From positions 1 to 9,838 of the forward strand of contig DAIPHL010000085.1 of the NCBI GenBank assembly GCA_036771375.1: a stretch of 9,838 bases of DNA, written 5' to 3'. Position numbers and translations under genes: made by a program. The notes below the pieces were generated by a model. That model was not told the origin of the DNA, did not search any database, and worked only from the letters and a program-made list of their open reading frames with translations. Below are positions 1 through 6,688 of this stretch, piece after piece. Each line of letters starts with the position of its first letter. The first letter of the stretch is position 1. This stretch comes from DAIPHL01 sp036771375 (GTDB lineage Bacteria; Synergistota; Synergistia; Synergistales; Synergistaceae).

Positions 1-11
1 GGTCGGCGCCT

Positions 12-37
12 AAAAAGGGGGGCCGCGACACCCCTTT
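12..37. terminator. Possible bidirectional terminator hairpin
   Basis: Arms AAAGGGG (14-20) and CCCCTTT (31-37) are perfectly complementary around a 10-base GC-rich loop. A run of five A (12-16) lies on one side and three T on the other, so the structure reads as a hairpin with a U-tract best on the minus strand and weaker on the plus strand. No minus-strand gene lies directly upstream of it, so if functional it more likely ends a + strand gene outside the window; a TAA at 11-13 could be that gene's stop. Assigned from sequence shape only. Confidence 0.3.
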
Positions 38-185
38 CGATCGGAAGATCGGGATTTATGCGCTTGCCCGATCCGCTCCCCCTTGCTTATCATGTAAGCT
101 TCGCCGGGCAGGGCACGTTTCCCCTAGCATACGATTTCAGACGATGCGGCTTTCGGCGGATTTCAACGAAACGGACGGTGCACGA

Positions 186-1271
186 ATGAACGGCAGAAGC
201 GTGAAAAACTACAGATACAACGTGATCGAGACCTGCGTCGCGGTCATTGCGGTGATCGCGGTCGGGTTCGTCCTGAGCAAGGCGGCGAGCGTCGCCATCC
301 CCTTTTTGCTGGCCTTTCTCCTCTCCCTCTTCTTCTTCCCCGTCATCAAGGCCGGCAGAAAACGCCACGTTCCGACGTCGGTCATGGTGCTCGTCGTGAT
401 GCTGGGAATCGTGGCCGTGCTGCTCCCCCTGGGCATACTGCTCAACGTCCGGCTGCAGGGGATGATGGAGCTTTTGCCGGGGTACTACGACAAGCTCGTG
501 GAGATCGGGAAATCCCTCTTGGTCCGGGCAAACCTGCCGAAGGACTTCTGGGTCACGATCAACTGGTACAACAGCGTCGGAAAGTACCTGACGGGGATGA
601 CCGGTTTCTTCCTGCACTGGGTCGCCAACCTACTCATGGTCACCGTATTTCTCGTGTTCATGTTGCTGGAATCGACGCACGTGGAGAAGCGGCTTCGCAC
701 GGCCTTCAAGGGGGACAACGGAGAGAGGGTTCAACGGATCGGCGAAAAGATCGTCCGACAGATATCCAGGTATCTGCGCACTCTGGCATTGATCAGCCTG
801 ATCACCGGCGTCTGCGTGTGGTTCTTTCTCCGGCTGATCGGCGTGGACTTCGCCATGACGTGGGGGGTCCTCGCCTTCTTCCTCAACTTCATTCCGACCT
901 TCGGTTCGATCGTCGCCTCGATTCCACCGGTGCTGGTCGCGCTGGTCCAGTTTTACCCCAATTGGGGACCAAGCGTCCTCACTCTGGTCGCTCTTCTGTG
1001 CATTCAGTTCACCATCGGCAACATCGTGACTCCCAAGGTCATGGGGGATACGCTGGATCTGAGCCCCGTCGTCATCCTGATCTCCCTGATGTTCTGGGGC
1101 GTGATCTGGGGTGTTTCCGGAGCGCTCCTCTCGGTGCCGATCGCGGTCATGATCAAAATCCTCTGCGAAAACGTCCCGAAACTGCACTTTCTCTCGACGC
1201 TCATGTGCTCCGCCCGCAACGGCTGCTACTCCGAAGAGCAAGGGGAGGAACCCAACGGCGAGGGAAAATAG
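186..1271 (+). CDS. AI-2E family transporter (PerM/DUF20 type membrane protein)
   Basis: Multi-pass inner-membrane protein of the AI-2E/PerM family (old DUF20), 361 residues from this start, close to the usual length of about 350. Members have been linked to export of autoinducer-2 or to ion/proton antiport; the substrate cannot be read from sequence. Hydrophobic segments lie near residues 14-31, 35-53, 64-87, 140-161, 198-219, 224-254, 263-280 and 294-325. The loop between roughly 88 and 139 is the usual soluble region. Family signatures are FFLNFIPTFGSIVASIPP (231-248) and GNIVTPKVMG (278-287), followed by LDLSPVVILISLMFWGVIWG. The tail is short, with two Cys and acidic residues. An in-frame ATG at 144 would add 14 residues but has no Shine-Dalgarno; the ATG at 186 has a weak GGACGG seven bases upstream. 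It is the only + strand gene here and converges on ilvD. Confidence 0.88.
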   Translation: MNGRSVKNYRYNVIETCVAVIAVIAVGFVLSKAASVAIPFLLAFLLSLFFFPVIKAGRKRHVPTSVMVLVVMLGIVAVLLPLGILLNVRLQGMMELLPGYYDKLVEIGKSLLVRANLPKDFWVTINWYNSVGKYLTGMTGFFLHWVANLLMVTVFLVFMLLESTHVEKRLRTAFKGDNGERVQRIGEKIVRQISRYLRTLALISLITGVCVWFFLRLIGVDFAMTWGVLAFFLNFIPTFGSIVASIPPVLVALVQFYPNWGPSVLTLVALLCIQFTIGNIVTPKVMGDTLDLSPVVILISLMFWGVIWGVSGALLSVPIAVMIKILCENVPKLHFLSTLMCSARNGCYSEEQGEEPNGEGK

Positions 1272-1612
1272 CCCCCGGCTTGCCGGCGTTGAGACGCCGT
1301 TCCGGTTTGTGACCTCTTTCGCGAGGGCTCACAAACCCCACGAACCTCAAAAAACCCAAAAATGAGATCCCAGCTTCTCCCGGGGAGGCGGATCGAGTGG
1401 ATCGGTCGTGCCACGAAGGTCAAAAACATTCTCCCGGATCGAAGCTCGCACCTCCGCGCCGTCCCCCCGGGCGAAGAGATGGGTTCTGCCGCAGACGACC
1501 CTGCTCTTGCCGGAGGCGTCGACGCGCACGGGCGGCGTACGAGATCCCCATTCCTCAAGGGGAGGCCGTAGGACGCACCACCCCTTGCTTTCGCCGCTTC
1601 CCGCGAACCCAC
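1272..1612. other. Gene-free region between convergent genes
   Basis: The 341 bases between the stop codons of the AI-2E gene and ilvD contain no open frame with a credible start, ribosome binding site or recognisable protein. Several frames stay open on both strands, which is expected in GC-rich DNA. The left third carries a cluster of inverted repeats: CCGGC/GCCGG at 1275-1286, CGGCGT/ACGCCG at 1284-1299 and a long hairpin at 1304-1337. The rest (1340-1612) is GC-rich with only short self-complementary patches such as CTCC-CGG-GGAG near 1378. I see no canonical U-tract terminator for either gene. Confidence 0.6.
1304..1337. repeat. Long inverted repeat (hairpin) between convergent genes
   Basis: GGTTTGTGA (1304-1312) is perfectly complementary to TCACAAACC (1329-1337). 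Inside it CCTC (1313-1316) pairs with GAGG (1323-1326), leaving a six-base loop TTTCGC and a two-base GC bulge, so about 13 base pairs form in total. A second, smaller hairpin (CGGCGT-TGAG-ACGCCG, 1284-1299) lies just before it. Position between converging genes suggests a bidirectional transcription end, but neither strand has a T-run after the stem. A dispersed REP-like repeat is the alternative. Confidence 0.55.
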
Positions 1613-3283
1613 CTAGGGGGTGATCTTTCTGAAAACGGCGCCCTCCGCCCCGGACGTCACGAACTCGCGATAACGCTCCAGAAGCTCGCTTCCCGATGGG
1701 TTACAGGCGAGGACATGTGTTTTCTCTCTCTTTTTCAGTTCGTCGTCGGAGATGCAAAGCTCGATCTTTCGCTCCGGGATGTCGATCTCGATCATGTCGC
1801 CGTCGCGCACGAGGCCGATCGGGCCTCCACAGGCCGCCTCCGGCGAGATGTGCCCGATGGATGCGCCTCTGGACGCCCCGGAAAACCGCCCGTCGGTCAA
1901 GAGGGCGACTGAAGAGTCCATTCCGAGGCCCGCGAGAGCGGCGGTCGGCTGCAACATCTCCCGCATGCCGGGACCGCCTTTGGGGCCTTCGTTCACGATC
2001 ACCACGACATCCCCTTCCGCGATGCGCCCCGAAGAGATCGCCTCGTACGCCGCTTCCTCCCCGTCGAATACGCGTGCAGGGCCCCTATGGCGCATCATCT
2101 CCGGCAGCACGGCGCTCTGCTTGACGACGGAGCCGAGTGGCGCGATGTTTCCGTACAGAATCGCAAGCCCGCCCTCCTTATGGACCGGATTGTCCAGCGG
2201 TCTGATGACATCGTCGTCGTGAACGCGGGCCGAGGCGATGTTTTCAGCGACCGAGGTCCCCGTCACCGTCATCGGAGTGCCCGAGATCAGATTCCCTTCC
2301 ATCAGACGGGACATCACCGCCGGAATCCCTCCCGCTCGATACAGATCGGCGATAAAATACCGCCCGCCGGGGCTCATGCTGCAGATATGAGGTGTACGGC
2401 GGCTTATCGCATCGATCCGAGAGAGCGGCATTTCAAAACCCGCGCTGTGGGCGATGGCCGGGATATGCAGACAGGTGTTGGTGGACCCTCCCAGGGCGAC
2501 GTCGACGGCAAACGCGTTTTCGAGTGCCTCCCGCGTGACGATATCCCTCGGGCAGATCTTCTTTTCGACGAGGTGCATGATCGCTCGTCCCGCGTCCTTC
2601 GCGAGTCGAATTCGCTCGGAATAGACGGCCGGGATCGTCCCGTTGCCGGGCAGGGCGAGTCCAAGCGCCTCCATCACGCAGTTCATCGTGTTCGCCGTGA
2701 ACATCCCGGCACACGAGCCGCACGTCGGACAGACCGAACGCTCCATCTCCGCGAGATCGTCTCCACTCATCTCGCCGGCGAGGTGTTTTCCCACACCCTC
2801 GAAGATCGTCGAAAGGTCCGTAATCCGCCCCTGATACTTCCCGGGCAACATCGGACCGCCGCTCAGGACGATCGCGGGGACGTTGAGCTCCAGCGCCGAC
2901 ATCGCCATGCCGGGCACGATCTTGTCGCAGTTCGTCACCAGAACGAGGGCGTCGAAACCGTGCGCCGAGGTCATCACCTCGATCGTGTCCTTCACGATCT
3001 CGCGGCTGGGAAGGGAGTATTTCATGCCGCGGTGGTTCATCGCTATGCCGTCGCAAACCCCGATCGTGGGAAATTCTATGGGGAGTCCACCGGCGGCGTA
3101 GATCCCTGCCTTAACCGCTTGTACAAGGGTGCCGAGGTGATTGTGTCCCGGCACGATGGCGTTGTATGCGTTGACCACACCGATCCATGGACGTTCGATC
3201 TCCCAATCGGTAAACCCGTTCGCATACAGAAGAGAGCGATGCGGAGCCCGCTGTACGCCTTTTTTTATATGTACGCTGTTCAT
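1613..3283 (-). CDS. ilvD: Dihydroxy-acid dehydratase
   Basis: Catalyses dehydration of 2,3-dihydroxy-isovalerate and 2,3-dihydroxy-3-methylvalerate to the 2-keto acids, the shared third step of valine/isoleucine (and leucine) synthesis; cytosolic iron-sulfur enzyme. The 556-residue length is normal. Family motifs run in order: RAPHRSLLYANGFT (12-25), VPGHNHLGTL (44-53), GVCDGIAMNHRGMKYSLPSR (75-94), TNCDKIVPGM (117-126), CPTCGSCAGMFTANTMN (185-201), LGGSTNT (264-270), NEGPKGGPGMREML (431-444), LLTDGRFSGASRG (461-473) and GHISPEAACGGPIGLV (477-492). Likely cluster cysteines are C119 and those of the CPTCGSC block. The position that is Cys in the PCN-type [2Fe-2S] enzymes is Gly-His here, as in E. 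coli IlvD. The ATG at 3283 is preferred: GGGAG and GAGGA lie just upstream, while a TTG nine bases earlier overlaps that site. No T-box or leader-peptide attenuator is visible in the 112 bases upstream. No other ilv gene is nearby. Confidence 0.96.
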   Translation of the reverse strand: MNSVHIKKGVQRAPHRSLLYANGFTDWEIERPWIGVVNAYNAIVPGHNHLGTLVQAVKAGIYAAGGLPIEFPTIGVCDGIAMNHRGMKYSLPSREIVKDTIEVMTSAHGFDALVLVTNCDKIVPGMAMSALELNVPAIVLSGGPMLPGKYQGRITDLSTIFEGVGKHLAGEMSGDDLAEMERSVCPTCGSCAGMFTANTMNCVMEALGLALPGNGTIPAVYSERIRLAKDAGRAIMHLVEKKICPRDIVTREALENAFAVDVALGGSTNTCLHIPAIAHSAGFEMPLSRIDAISRRTPHICSMSPGGRYFIADLYRAGGIPAVMSRLMEGNLISGTPMTVTGTSVAENIASARVHDDDVIRPLDNPVHKEGGLAILYGNIAPLGSVVKQSAVLPEMMRHRGPARVFDGEEAAYEAISSGRIAEGDVVVIVNEGPKGGPGMREMLQPTAALAGLGMDSSVALLTDGRFSGASRGASIGHISPEAACGGPIGLVRDGDMIEIDIPERKIELCISDDELKKREKTHVLACNPSGSELLERYREFVTSGAEGAVFRKITP

Positions 3284-3344
3284 CTTCCTCAACTCCCATG
3301 TTTGTCGTCCTCATGAGGGGTGTTCCCGGCCGTCCCGCGCGACG

Positions 3345-3359
3345 GAATCCGCAGGATTC
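3345..3359. repeat. Small perfect hairpin upstream of ilvD
   Basis: GAATCC-GCA-GGATTC forms a six-base-pair stem with a three-base loop in the gap between the secreted-protein gene and ilvD, next to a weaker CGTC/GACG pair (3331-3344). There is no T-run after it on the minus strand, so it does not look like a standard terminator. It could stabilise the 3' end of the upstream message or sit in the ilvD leader. Confidence 0.35.
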
Positions 3360-3395
3360 GATTCCCCACAAAAGAACGAAATTCCACTTTCTCTC

Positions 3396-4046
3396 TTATT
3401 GAGAGGGTTTCCGTTTGTTCCAGCCCCTGATCTCCATCGATTCGAAGTAGGCAGCAAGGCCGCTTCTGTTTTTTTCCGAGTGGGTCACAAAGGATGCGGA
3501 CGTTACGTCTTCCTGCGCCGATTTATTCAGATCGACCTCGAAAAGACGGGTCGCGCATACCTTGTCGTCAAGCTTGGCGATGACGCTTCCGTTCGGGTCC
3601 AGATACAGCGCGAGACGTGCGGGATAGGCGAAGTTACGGACCCTGACCTCCGACGACCAGGTCGCTTTCTTCCCCTCGAAACACCTCAGGTATCCCCCTC
3701 CATCGGGAAAGAGATAAAAAGCGTAGCCTCTGTCGGAAAACCAGATCGCCACCCCTGCGCCCGCTCCGTCGGAGTCCTTGACAACCGCTTCGATCTGCCA
3801 CTCTTTGAACGTGGCCCCCGTCTTTTCGGGTACGGCAAACTGTGTCCACACCGCCGAATCCTTCAACCTCGGTATCACTTTGTACAGACCGCGCTCCGGT
3901 ATCTCATATTTGAGAGCGTCCTGGTTGATCGTAAAATTCTGCGTCCCATATTTTTTTACGTACTCGTCGGAGGCGGCAAAAACGCAAGATGAGAAGAGAA
4001 CCAACAAGAGGGAAGTGGAGAAAAAGCGCGTCACGATACGCTGCAT
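3396..4046 (-). CDS. Secreted protein of unknown function, probable beta-sandwich
   Basis: 216 residues, not recognised as a named family. The N-terminus is a signal peptide: basic MQRIVTR, hydrophobic core FFSTSLLLVLFSS, then CVFA-ASDEY, which fits signal peptidase I cleavage after Ala24 or Ala25. Cys21 in LFSSC is a poor lipobox because Phe is at -3, so a lipoprotein is less likely. The mature part alternates short aromatic/hydrophobic strands with Gly/Asp turns (for example GAGVAIWFSDRGYAFYLFP at 96-114, ARLALYLDPNGSVIAKLDD at 143-161, ending SGLAAYFESMEIRGW at 195-209). This resembles concanavalin-like beta-sandwich domains of the DUF1080/laminin-G type, an inference from pattern alone with no catalytic residues assigned. 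The start has a good GGGAGG about nine bases upstream. It lies downstream of the putative greA terminator, so it probably has its own promoter, and 112 bases before ilvD. Confidence 0.72.
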   Translation of the reverse strand: MQRIVTRFFSTSLLLVLFSSCVFAASDEYVKKYGTQNFTINQDALKYEIPERGLYKVIPRLKDSAVWTQFAVPEKTGATFKEWQIEAVVKDSDGAGAGVAIWFSDRGYAFYLFPDGGGYLRCFEGKKATWSSEVRVRNFAYPARLALYLDPNGSVIAKLDDKVCATRLFEVDLNKSAQEDVTSASFVTHSEKNRSGLAAYFESMEIRGWNKRKPSQ

Positions 4047-4118
4047 CGATTCATTCCTCCCGAATTTCGATTTCCGCCGGTCATTCGATGGATGGCGGAT
4101 GAATTTTCACGGCCACAC

Positions 4119-4170
4119 AAAAACCTCCGGGATCGCATAGGCCGCCCGCTCGGGCGAAGCCCCCCCGGAG
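4119..4170 (-). terminator. Composite hairpin terminator downstream of greA
   Basis: Read on the minus strand, CTCCGGG (4170-4164) pairs with CCCGGAG (4131-4125), followed after one G by five T (4123-4119). The interior is itself structured: GCCCG/CGGGC at 4144-4155, or alternatively GGGC-TTC-GCCC at 4153-4163. A strong GC stem followed by a T-run 41 bases beyond the greA stop fits an intrinsic terminator closing the upstream gene block. The inner loop is longer than in a textbook terminator. Confidence 0.55.
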
Positions 4171-4211
4171 AATCTCTTCACTTCTTTTTTTCGGCGTATC
4201 TCCGGAGGCCT

Positions 4212-4709
4212 CTAGTGCTGCGCAGTGATCTCCATGACCTTCAAACGCCGAACGCCCTTGGGAACGCGAACCGTCACCTCGTCTCCGACGGATTTCCCGA
4301 TGATGGCCTTGCCGACAGGACTCGCCACGGAGATTTTGTTCTCCTTCATATCGGACTCTTCCGTCCCCACGAGCATGTACGTATAAGAATCGTTTTTATC
4401 CAGATCCCGAATGGTGATGGTCGTTCCCAGATTCACACAACTCGTATCCAAATCATCGCAGTCGACGATCTTCGCCTTGTTGAGTTTATACTCCAACCGG
4501 CTGATTCGTCCTTCCAATTTTTCCTGCTCTTCTTTGGCTGCATGGTACTCGGCGTTTTCGCTCAAATCCCCGAACGCACGAGCCTCTTCCAGTTTGTTCG
4601 CGATCTCTATTCTCTTATCGGTGCGTAGAAAGCTCAGTTCGTTTTTTAATTTTTCAAAACCGCTTCTCGTCATGATTTCGACGTCGGTGCTGTTTCTCTG
4701 TGTTACCAT
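4212..4709 (-). CDS. greA: Transcription elongation factor GreA
   Basis: Rescues backtracked RNA polymerase by entering the secondary channel and stimulating cleavage of the nascent RNA 3' end. From this start it has 165 residues, against about 158 for E. coli GreA. The N-terminal antiparallel coiled coil spans about 12-83. Its tip motif GDLSENAEYHAAKEEQ (47-62) has the two acidic residues expected to hold catalytic Mg2+ (D48 and E51, matching E. coli D41 and E44). The C-terminal FKBP-like domain (about 90-163) contains SPVGKAIIGKSVGDEV (130-145). An upstream in-frame ATG at 4748 would add 13 residues (MPCRSYFYGWDER) not typical of GreA; the ATG at 4709 with a GGGATGAG-like site is preferred. 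It follows the DUF501 gene by 48 bases. Confidence 0.94.
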   Translation of the reverse strand: MVTQRNSTDVEIMTRSGFEKLKNELSFLRTDKRIEIANKLEEARAFGDLSENAEYHAAKEEQEKLEGRISRLEYKLNKAKIVDCDDLDTSCVNLGTTITIRDLDKNDSYTYMLVGTEESDMKENKISVASPVGKAIIGKSVGDEVTVRVPKGVRRLKVMEITAQH

Positions 4710-4757
4710 TCGCTCATCCCACCCATAAAAATAACTCCGGCACGGCATTTTGTCATT

Positions 4758-5573
4758 TCAATATTTTACCAGAAGAACTCTTCCACCGCAACGCGTCGAA
4801 TCATGAGAAACGCTGTCCTGCACGAATTTCAAGCGGGCTTTGCCGAAACCTCGGGATGGGGTTTTCTCTTCGGTTTCCCCGACTTGTGGCAAGCCGTGTC
4901 CACGTTTTTGCAAGCCAAAATCACACGCGCTTCGACGACTCCGCTTGTTTTCCCCAGGATCACACAGGGCCGAACGGCACTGCCAGTTCGGAATCTTCTC
5001 CCGTAGCCATTTTTCCGCCGGATGCCATCCCATCGCGAGAAAGGACGCGATCTGCAAGTGAAGACATTTGACATGCACCTTTCCCTTCGCATAGGTGATC
5101 CCCCCGACGCCGCCAAGGCACAGAGAGCGATACATGTTTCCTCTGTACGCCCTCATGAATTTTCTTCTCGCCGCGTGAAGCAGGCACATTCTGAGCCGTG
5201 CATGCATCGTGTGAAAACTGAGCCATACAGCGGCGTCTTCCGCCGAAGCGGCCTCCATCGACGCCACCCCGTTCTCCGCCTCCAGGCGTCCTGCCACCTT
5301 GACGAGATGAGGACAGACGAGCCAGAACGACGTAGGAAAAGGGACACCGTCCTTCATGCAGCGACAGAGTAAAACCCGTGCGTTCCCGTATAGACAGCGA
5401 TTGACCACTCCCAGAACAAACTTCGAAGAGAAATTCATGCCCCTTCCGGCATTCGCACCCCCAATCTGCTGAACAAGGAGAGCTCTGTCTTTTCCAGAGA
5501 AATCCGAAAAAAATATCGAAGGGCACGCGGGGCGTCCCTTCGACAATCCTTTTACGGAAAAGCGTCCGTTCAT
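4758..5573 (-). CDS. DUF501 family protein with C-terminal extension
   Basis: Recognised as DUF501 (PF04417) by its cysteine-rich motif pattern; function unknown. Signature stretches: DRALLVQQIG (29-38) and LGVVNRCLYGNARVLLCRC (54-72), corresponding to the family's QLGR...RC.xG.P.V region; GVPFPTSFWLVCPHLVKVAGRLE (76-98 region); and GGVGGITYAKGKVHVKCLHL (154-173). The family-like part seems to end near C199/C204 (WQCRSALC). The remaining ~65 residues are basic, low in hydrophobic content and not typical of the family. The start ATG lies one base after the S1-gene stop (TGA-A-ATG) with no clear Shine-Dalgarno, which suggests translational coupling. An ATG at 5438 would remove the QQIG segment, so the longer start is favoured. 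In actinobacteria DUF501 commonly sits between ftsB/divIC-type and ppx genes; here its partner is an S1-domain gene. Confidence 0.82.
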   Translation of the reverse strand: MNGRFSVKGLSKGRPACPSIFFSDFSGKDRALLVQQIGGANAGRGMNFSSKFVLGVVNRCLYGNARVLLCRCMKDGVPFPTSFWLVCPHLVKVAGRLEAENGVASMEAASAEDAAVWLSFHTMHARLRMCLLHAARRKFMRAYRGNMYRSLCLGGVGGITYAKGKVHVKCLHLQIASFLAMGWHPAEKWLREKIPNWQCRSALCDPGENKRSRRSACDFGLQKRGHGLPQVGETEEKTPSRGFGKARLKFVQDSVSHDSTRCGGRVLLVKY

Positions 5574-5574
5574 T

Positions 5575-5976
5575 TCATTTTTTTGCGGTTCGACGTTTGC
5601 CGCTTCTCGTGTCCTTCATCTTGCTGTTGAGATCCGCAATTTTTTCGTCGCTCTGCTTCATGAAAGAGGTCAGTTTTTTCTCGAAATCCTCTTCACGACG
5701 AACCGGCCGCTGCTCTCTTGCCTGAAGTGCCTTGATGGAGAGATCGATCCTCCCTTTGTCGTCTATTTTGATGACCTTGGCGGTGATCTGCTGCGACAAC
5801 GCCAGGACATCCTCCACCTTCTTTACGAAATTATGGGACAGTTCGGAAATGTGGATCATGGCCTTTTGCCCGTTGTCAAGTCGAATAAATGCCCCGTAGG
5901 GGGCGATGTGTTCGACGGTTCCGGCAAGCACATCACCTACGCTGACAGCCTGAACCGTTTCTTTTCCTTCTCCCAT
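5575..5976 (-). CDS. S1 RNA-binding domain protein (YabR/YugI-like)
   Basis: 133-residue cytosolic protein with a single S1 (OB-fold) domain at about residues 12-84: VGDVLAGTVEHIAPYGAFIRL (13-33 region), then KAMIHISELSH (38-48), then VKVIKIDDKGRIDLS-like final strands (67-80). It resembles the small YabR/YugI (GSP13) type proteins that associate with ribosomes or RNA. The tail (85-133) is lysine/arginine-rich with a short predicted helix and no second domain, and ends SGKRRTAKK, likely to add nonspecific nucleic-acid binding. The start has a good GGAGGT 11 bases upstream. YabR in Bacillus-type genomes lies beside divIC, which parallels the DUF501 context; no divIC gene is visible here. The next gene begins one base after its stop. 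Confidence 0.9.
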   Translation of the reverse strand: MGEGKETVQAVSVGDVLAGTVEHIAPYGAFIRLDNGQKAMIHISELSHNFVKKVEDVLALSQQITAKVIKIDDKGRIDLSIKALQAREQRPVRREEDFEKKLTSFMKQSDEKIADLNSKMKDTRSGKRRTAKK

Positions 5977-6068
5977 CGATGAATCCGACCTCCAGTTTTT
6001 TAAATGGGATATTCGTCCGATGCTCTTACATGAACGACGACCATTCCCGATCGCCGCTGGGCTCTACA

Positions 6069-6686
6069 TCATTTTTTGTCTACAGGCAACCATACCCACT
6101 TGAGTGGTTCCTCACCCCCAAAGACCCTCAATAGCAGAAGGTGGTTTCTTTCACCGACTTTTACACGATCAATATCATACCAGAAAAGCAAATTTCCGCT
6201 AGCCTTATCCAAAGCACTTTTTACTATTTTTTCCCGGTAAAGTGGAGAATAAAGCGCGAGGAGACTCGCTTTCTCAAATTTCGGATATTTCTTCAAATAC
6301 GGCAGGCGATTTTTTCTCGTGGCTGGAACTCGTTTCATTTTATGGACGGCGCTTCTTGCATTCGCCCTTGTTCCAAAATCCAACGGATCCTTTTGTACGG
6401 CACACTTTCCAAGAAGCTCTCCCGGCTTTACACCGAAAACCTTCAAGAGACAGGGTTTCTTTCGACATAACAAGGAACCTGCGGCACTTACAGGCGTTCT
6501 CTTCCACTCACAAAAAAACGCGGCTTTCACCCTCGATTCCGGTCTCATGGAGCAGATCTCAATCTTTCGGGTATGCGCCATCACGTCGGGAAGCCTCGAA
6601 CGCCGAAGCTCACCCGTTTTGACGACGATTCTTCCCCAAAAAATTCGGGAGAGCTTTTTACCGATTTCCGAGAGAAACCGAGCCAT
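6069..6686 (-). CDS. Uncharacterised basic protein
   Basis: 205 residues, not recognised. It is strongly basic, with five cysteines in the first half (C45, C59, C74, C79, C95, including CRKKPC), no convincing membrane segment and no signal peptide, so it is probably cytosolic. The C-terminal third (about 143-202) looks more like a folded domain: SLLALYSPLYREKIVKSAL, then GNLLFWYDIDRVKVGERNHL and a closing LKWVWLPVDKK. The middle is lysine/arginine-rich (KMKRVPATRKNRLPYLKKYPK region). The start ATG is two bases after the stop of the preceding gene, with only a weak AAG-rich site, so translation is probably coupled. By eye this stretch is more AT-rich than ilvD or the AI-2E gene. Open frames also run on the opposite strand here, so a doubtful gene call cannot be excluded, but position and spacing favour it being real. 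Confidence 0.6.
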   Translation of the reverse strand: MARFLSEIGKKLSRIFWGRIVVKTGELRRSRLPDVMAHTRKIEICSMRPESRVKAAFFCEWKRTPVSAAGSLLCRKKPCLLKVFGVKPGELLGKCAVQKDPLDFGTRANARSAVHKMKRVPATRKNRLPYLKKYPKFEKASLLALYSPLYREKIVKSALDKASGNLLFWYDIDRVKVGERNHLLLLRVFGGEEPLKWVWLPVDKK

Positions 6687-6688
6687 CT

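Noticed and set aside
144..185. Earlier ATG for the AI-2E gene
   Set aside because: No Shine-Dalgarno precedes it and the added 14 residues are polar, with no family counterpart. The ATG at 186 has a weak but better site. Not fully excluded.
1347..1529. 60-codon minus-strand frame and overlapping + strand frames in the ilvD/AI-2E gap
   Set aside because: No ribosome site and no recognisable motif, and several frames are open at once on both strands. This is better read as non-coding GC-rich DNA.
2087..3316. 409-codon open frame on the + strand
   Set aside because: It lies opposite ilvD, whose motifs are unmistakable. The translation is Arg/His-rich with no domain, as expected for the antisense of a GC-rich gene.
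3340..3375. tRNA T-arm-like stretch on the minus strand (GGAATCGAATCC)
   Set aside because: It lacks the TTCGA loop order, and no acceptor, anticodon arm or CCA could be found around it.
4710..4748. 13-residue N-terminal extension of GreA
   Set aside because: GreA proteins do not carry it, and the ATG at 4709 gives a normal length.
5977..6068. Possible promoter (TTCATG, 17 bases, TATCCC) and imperfect stem before the S1 gene
   Set aside because: Both boxes match consensus at only half their positions, and the stem needs two G-U pairs and has no T-run. Not strong enough to annotate.
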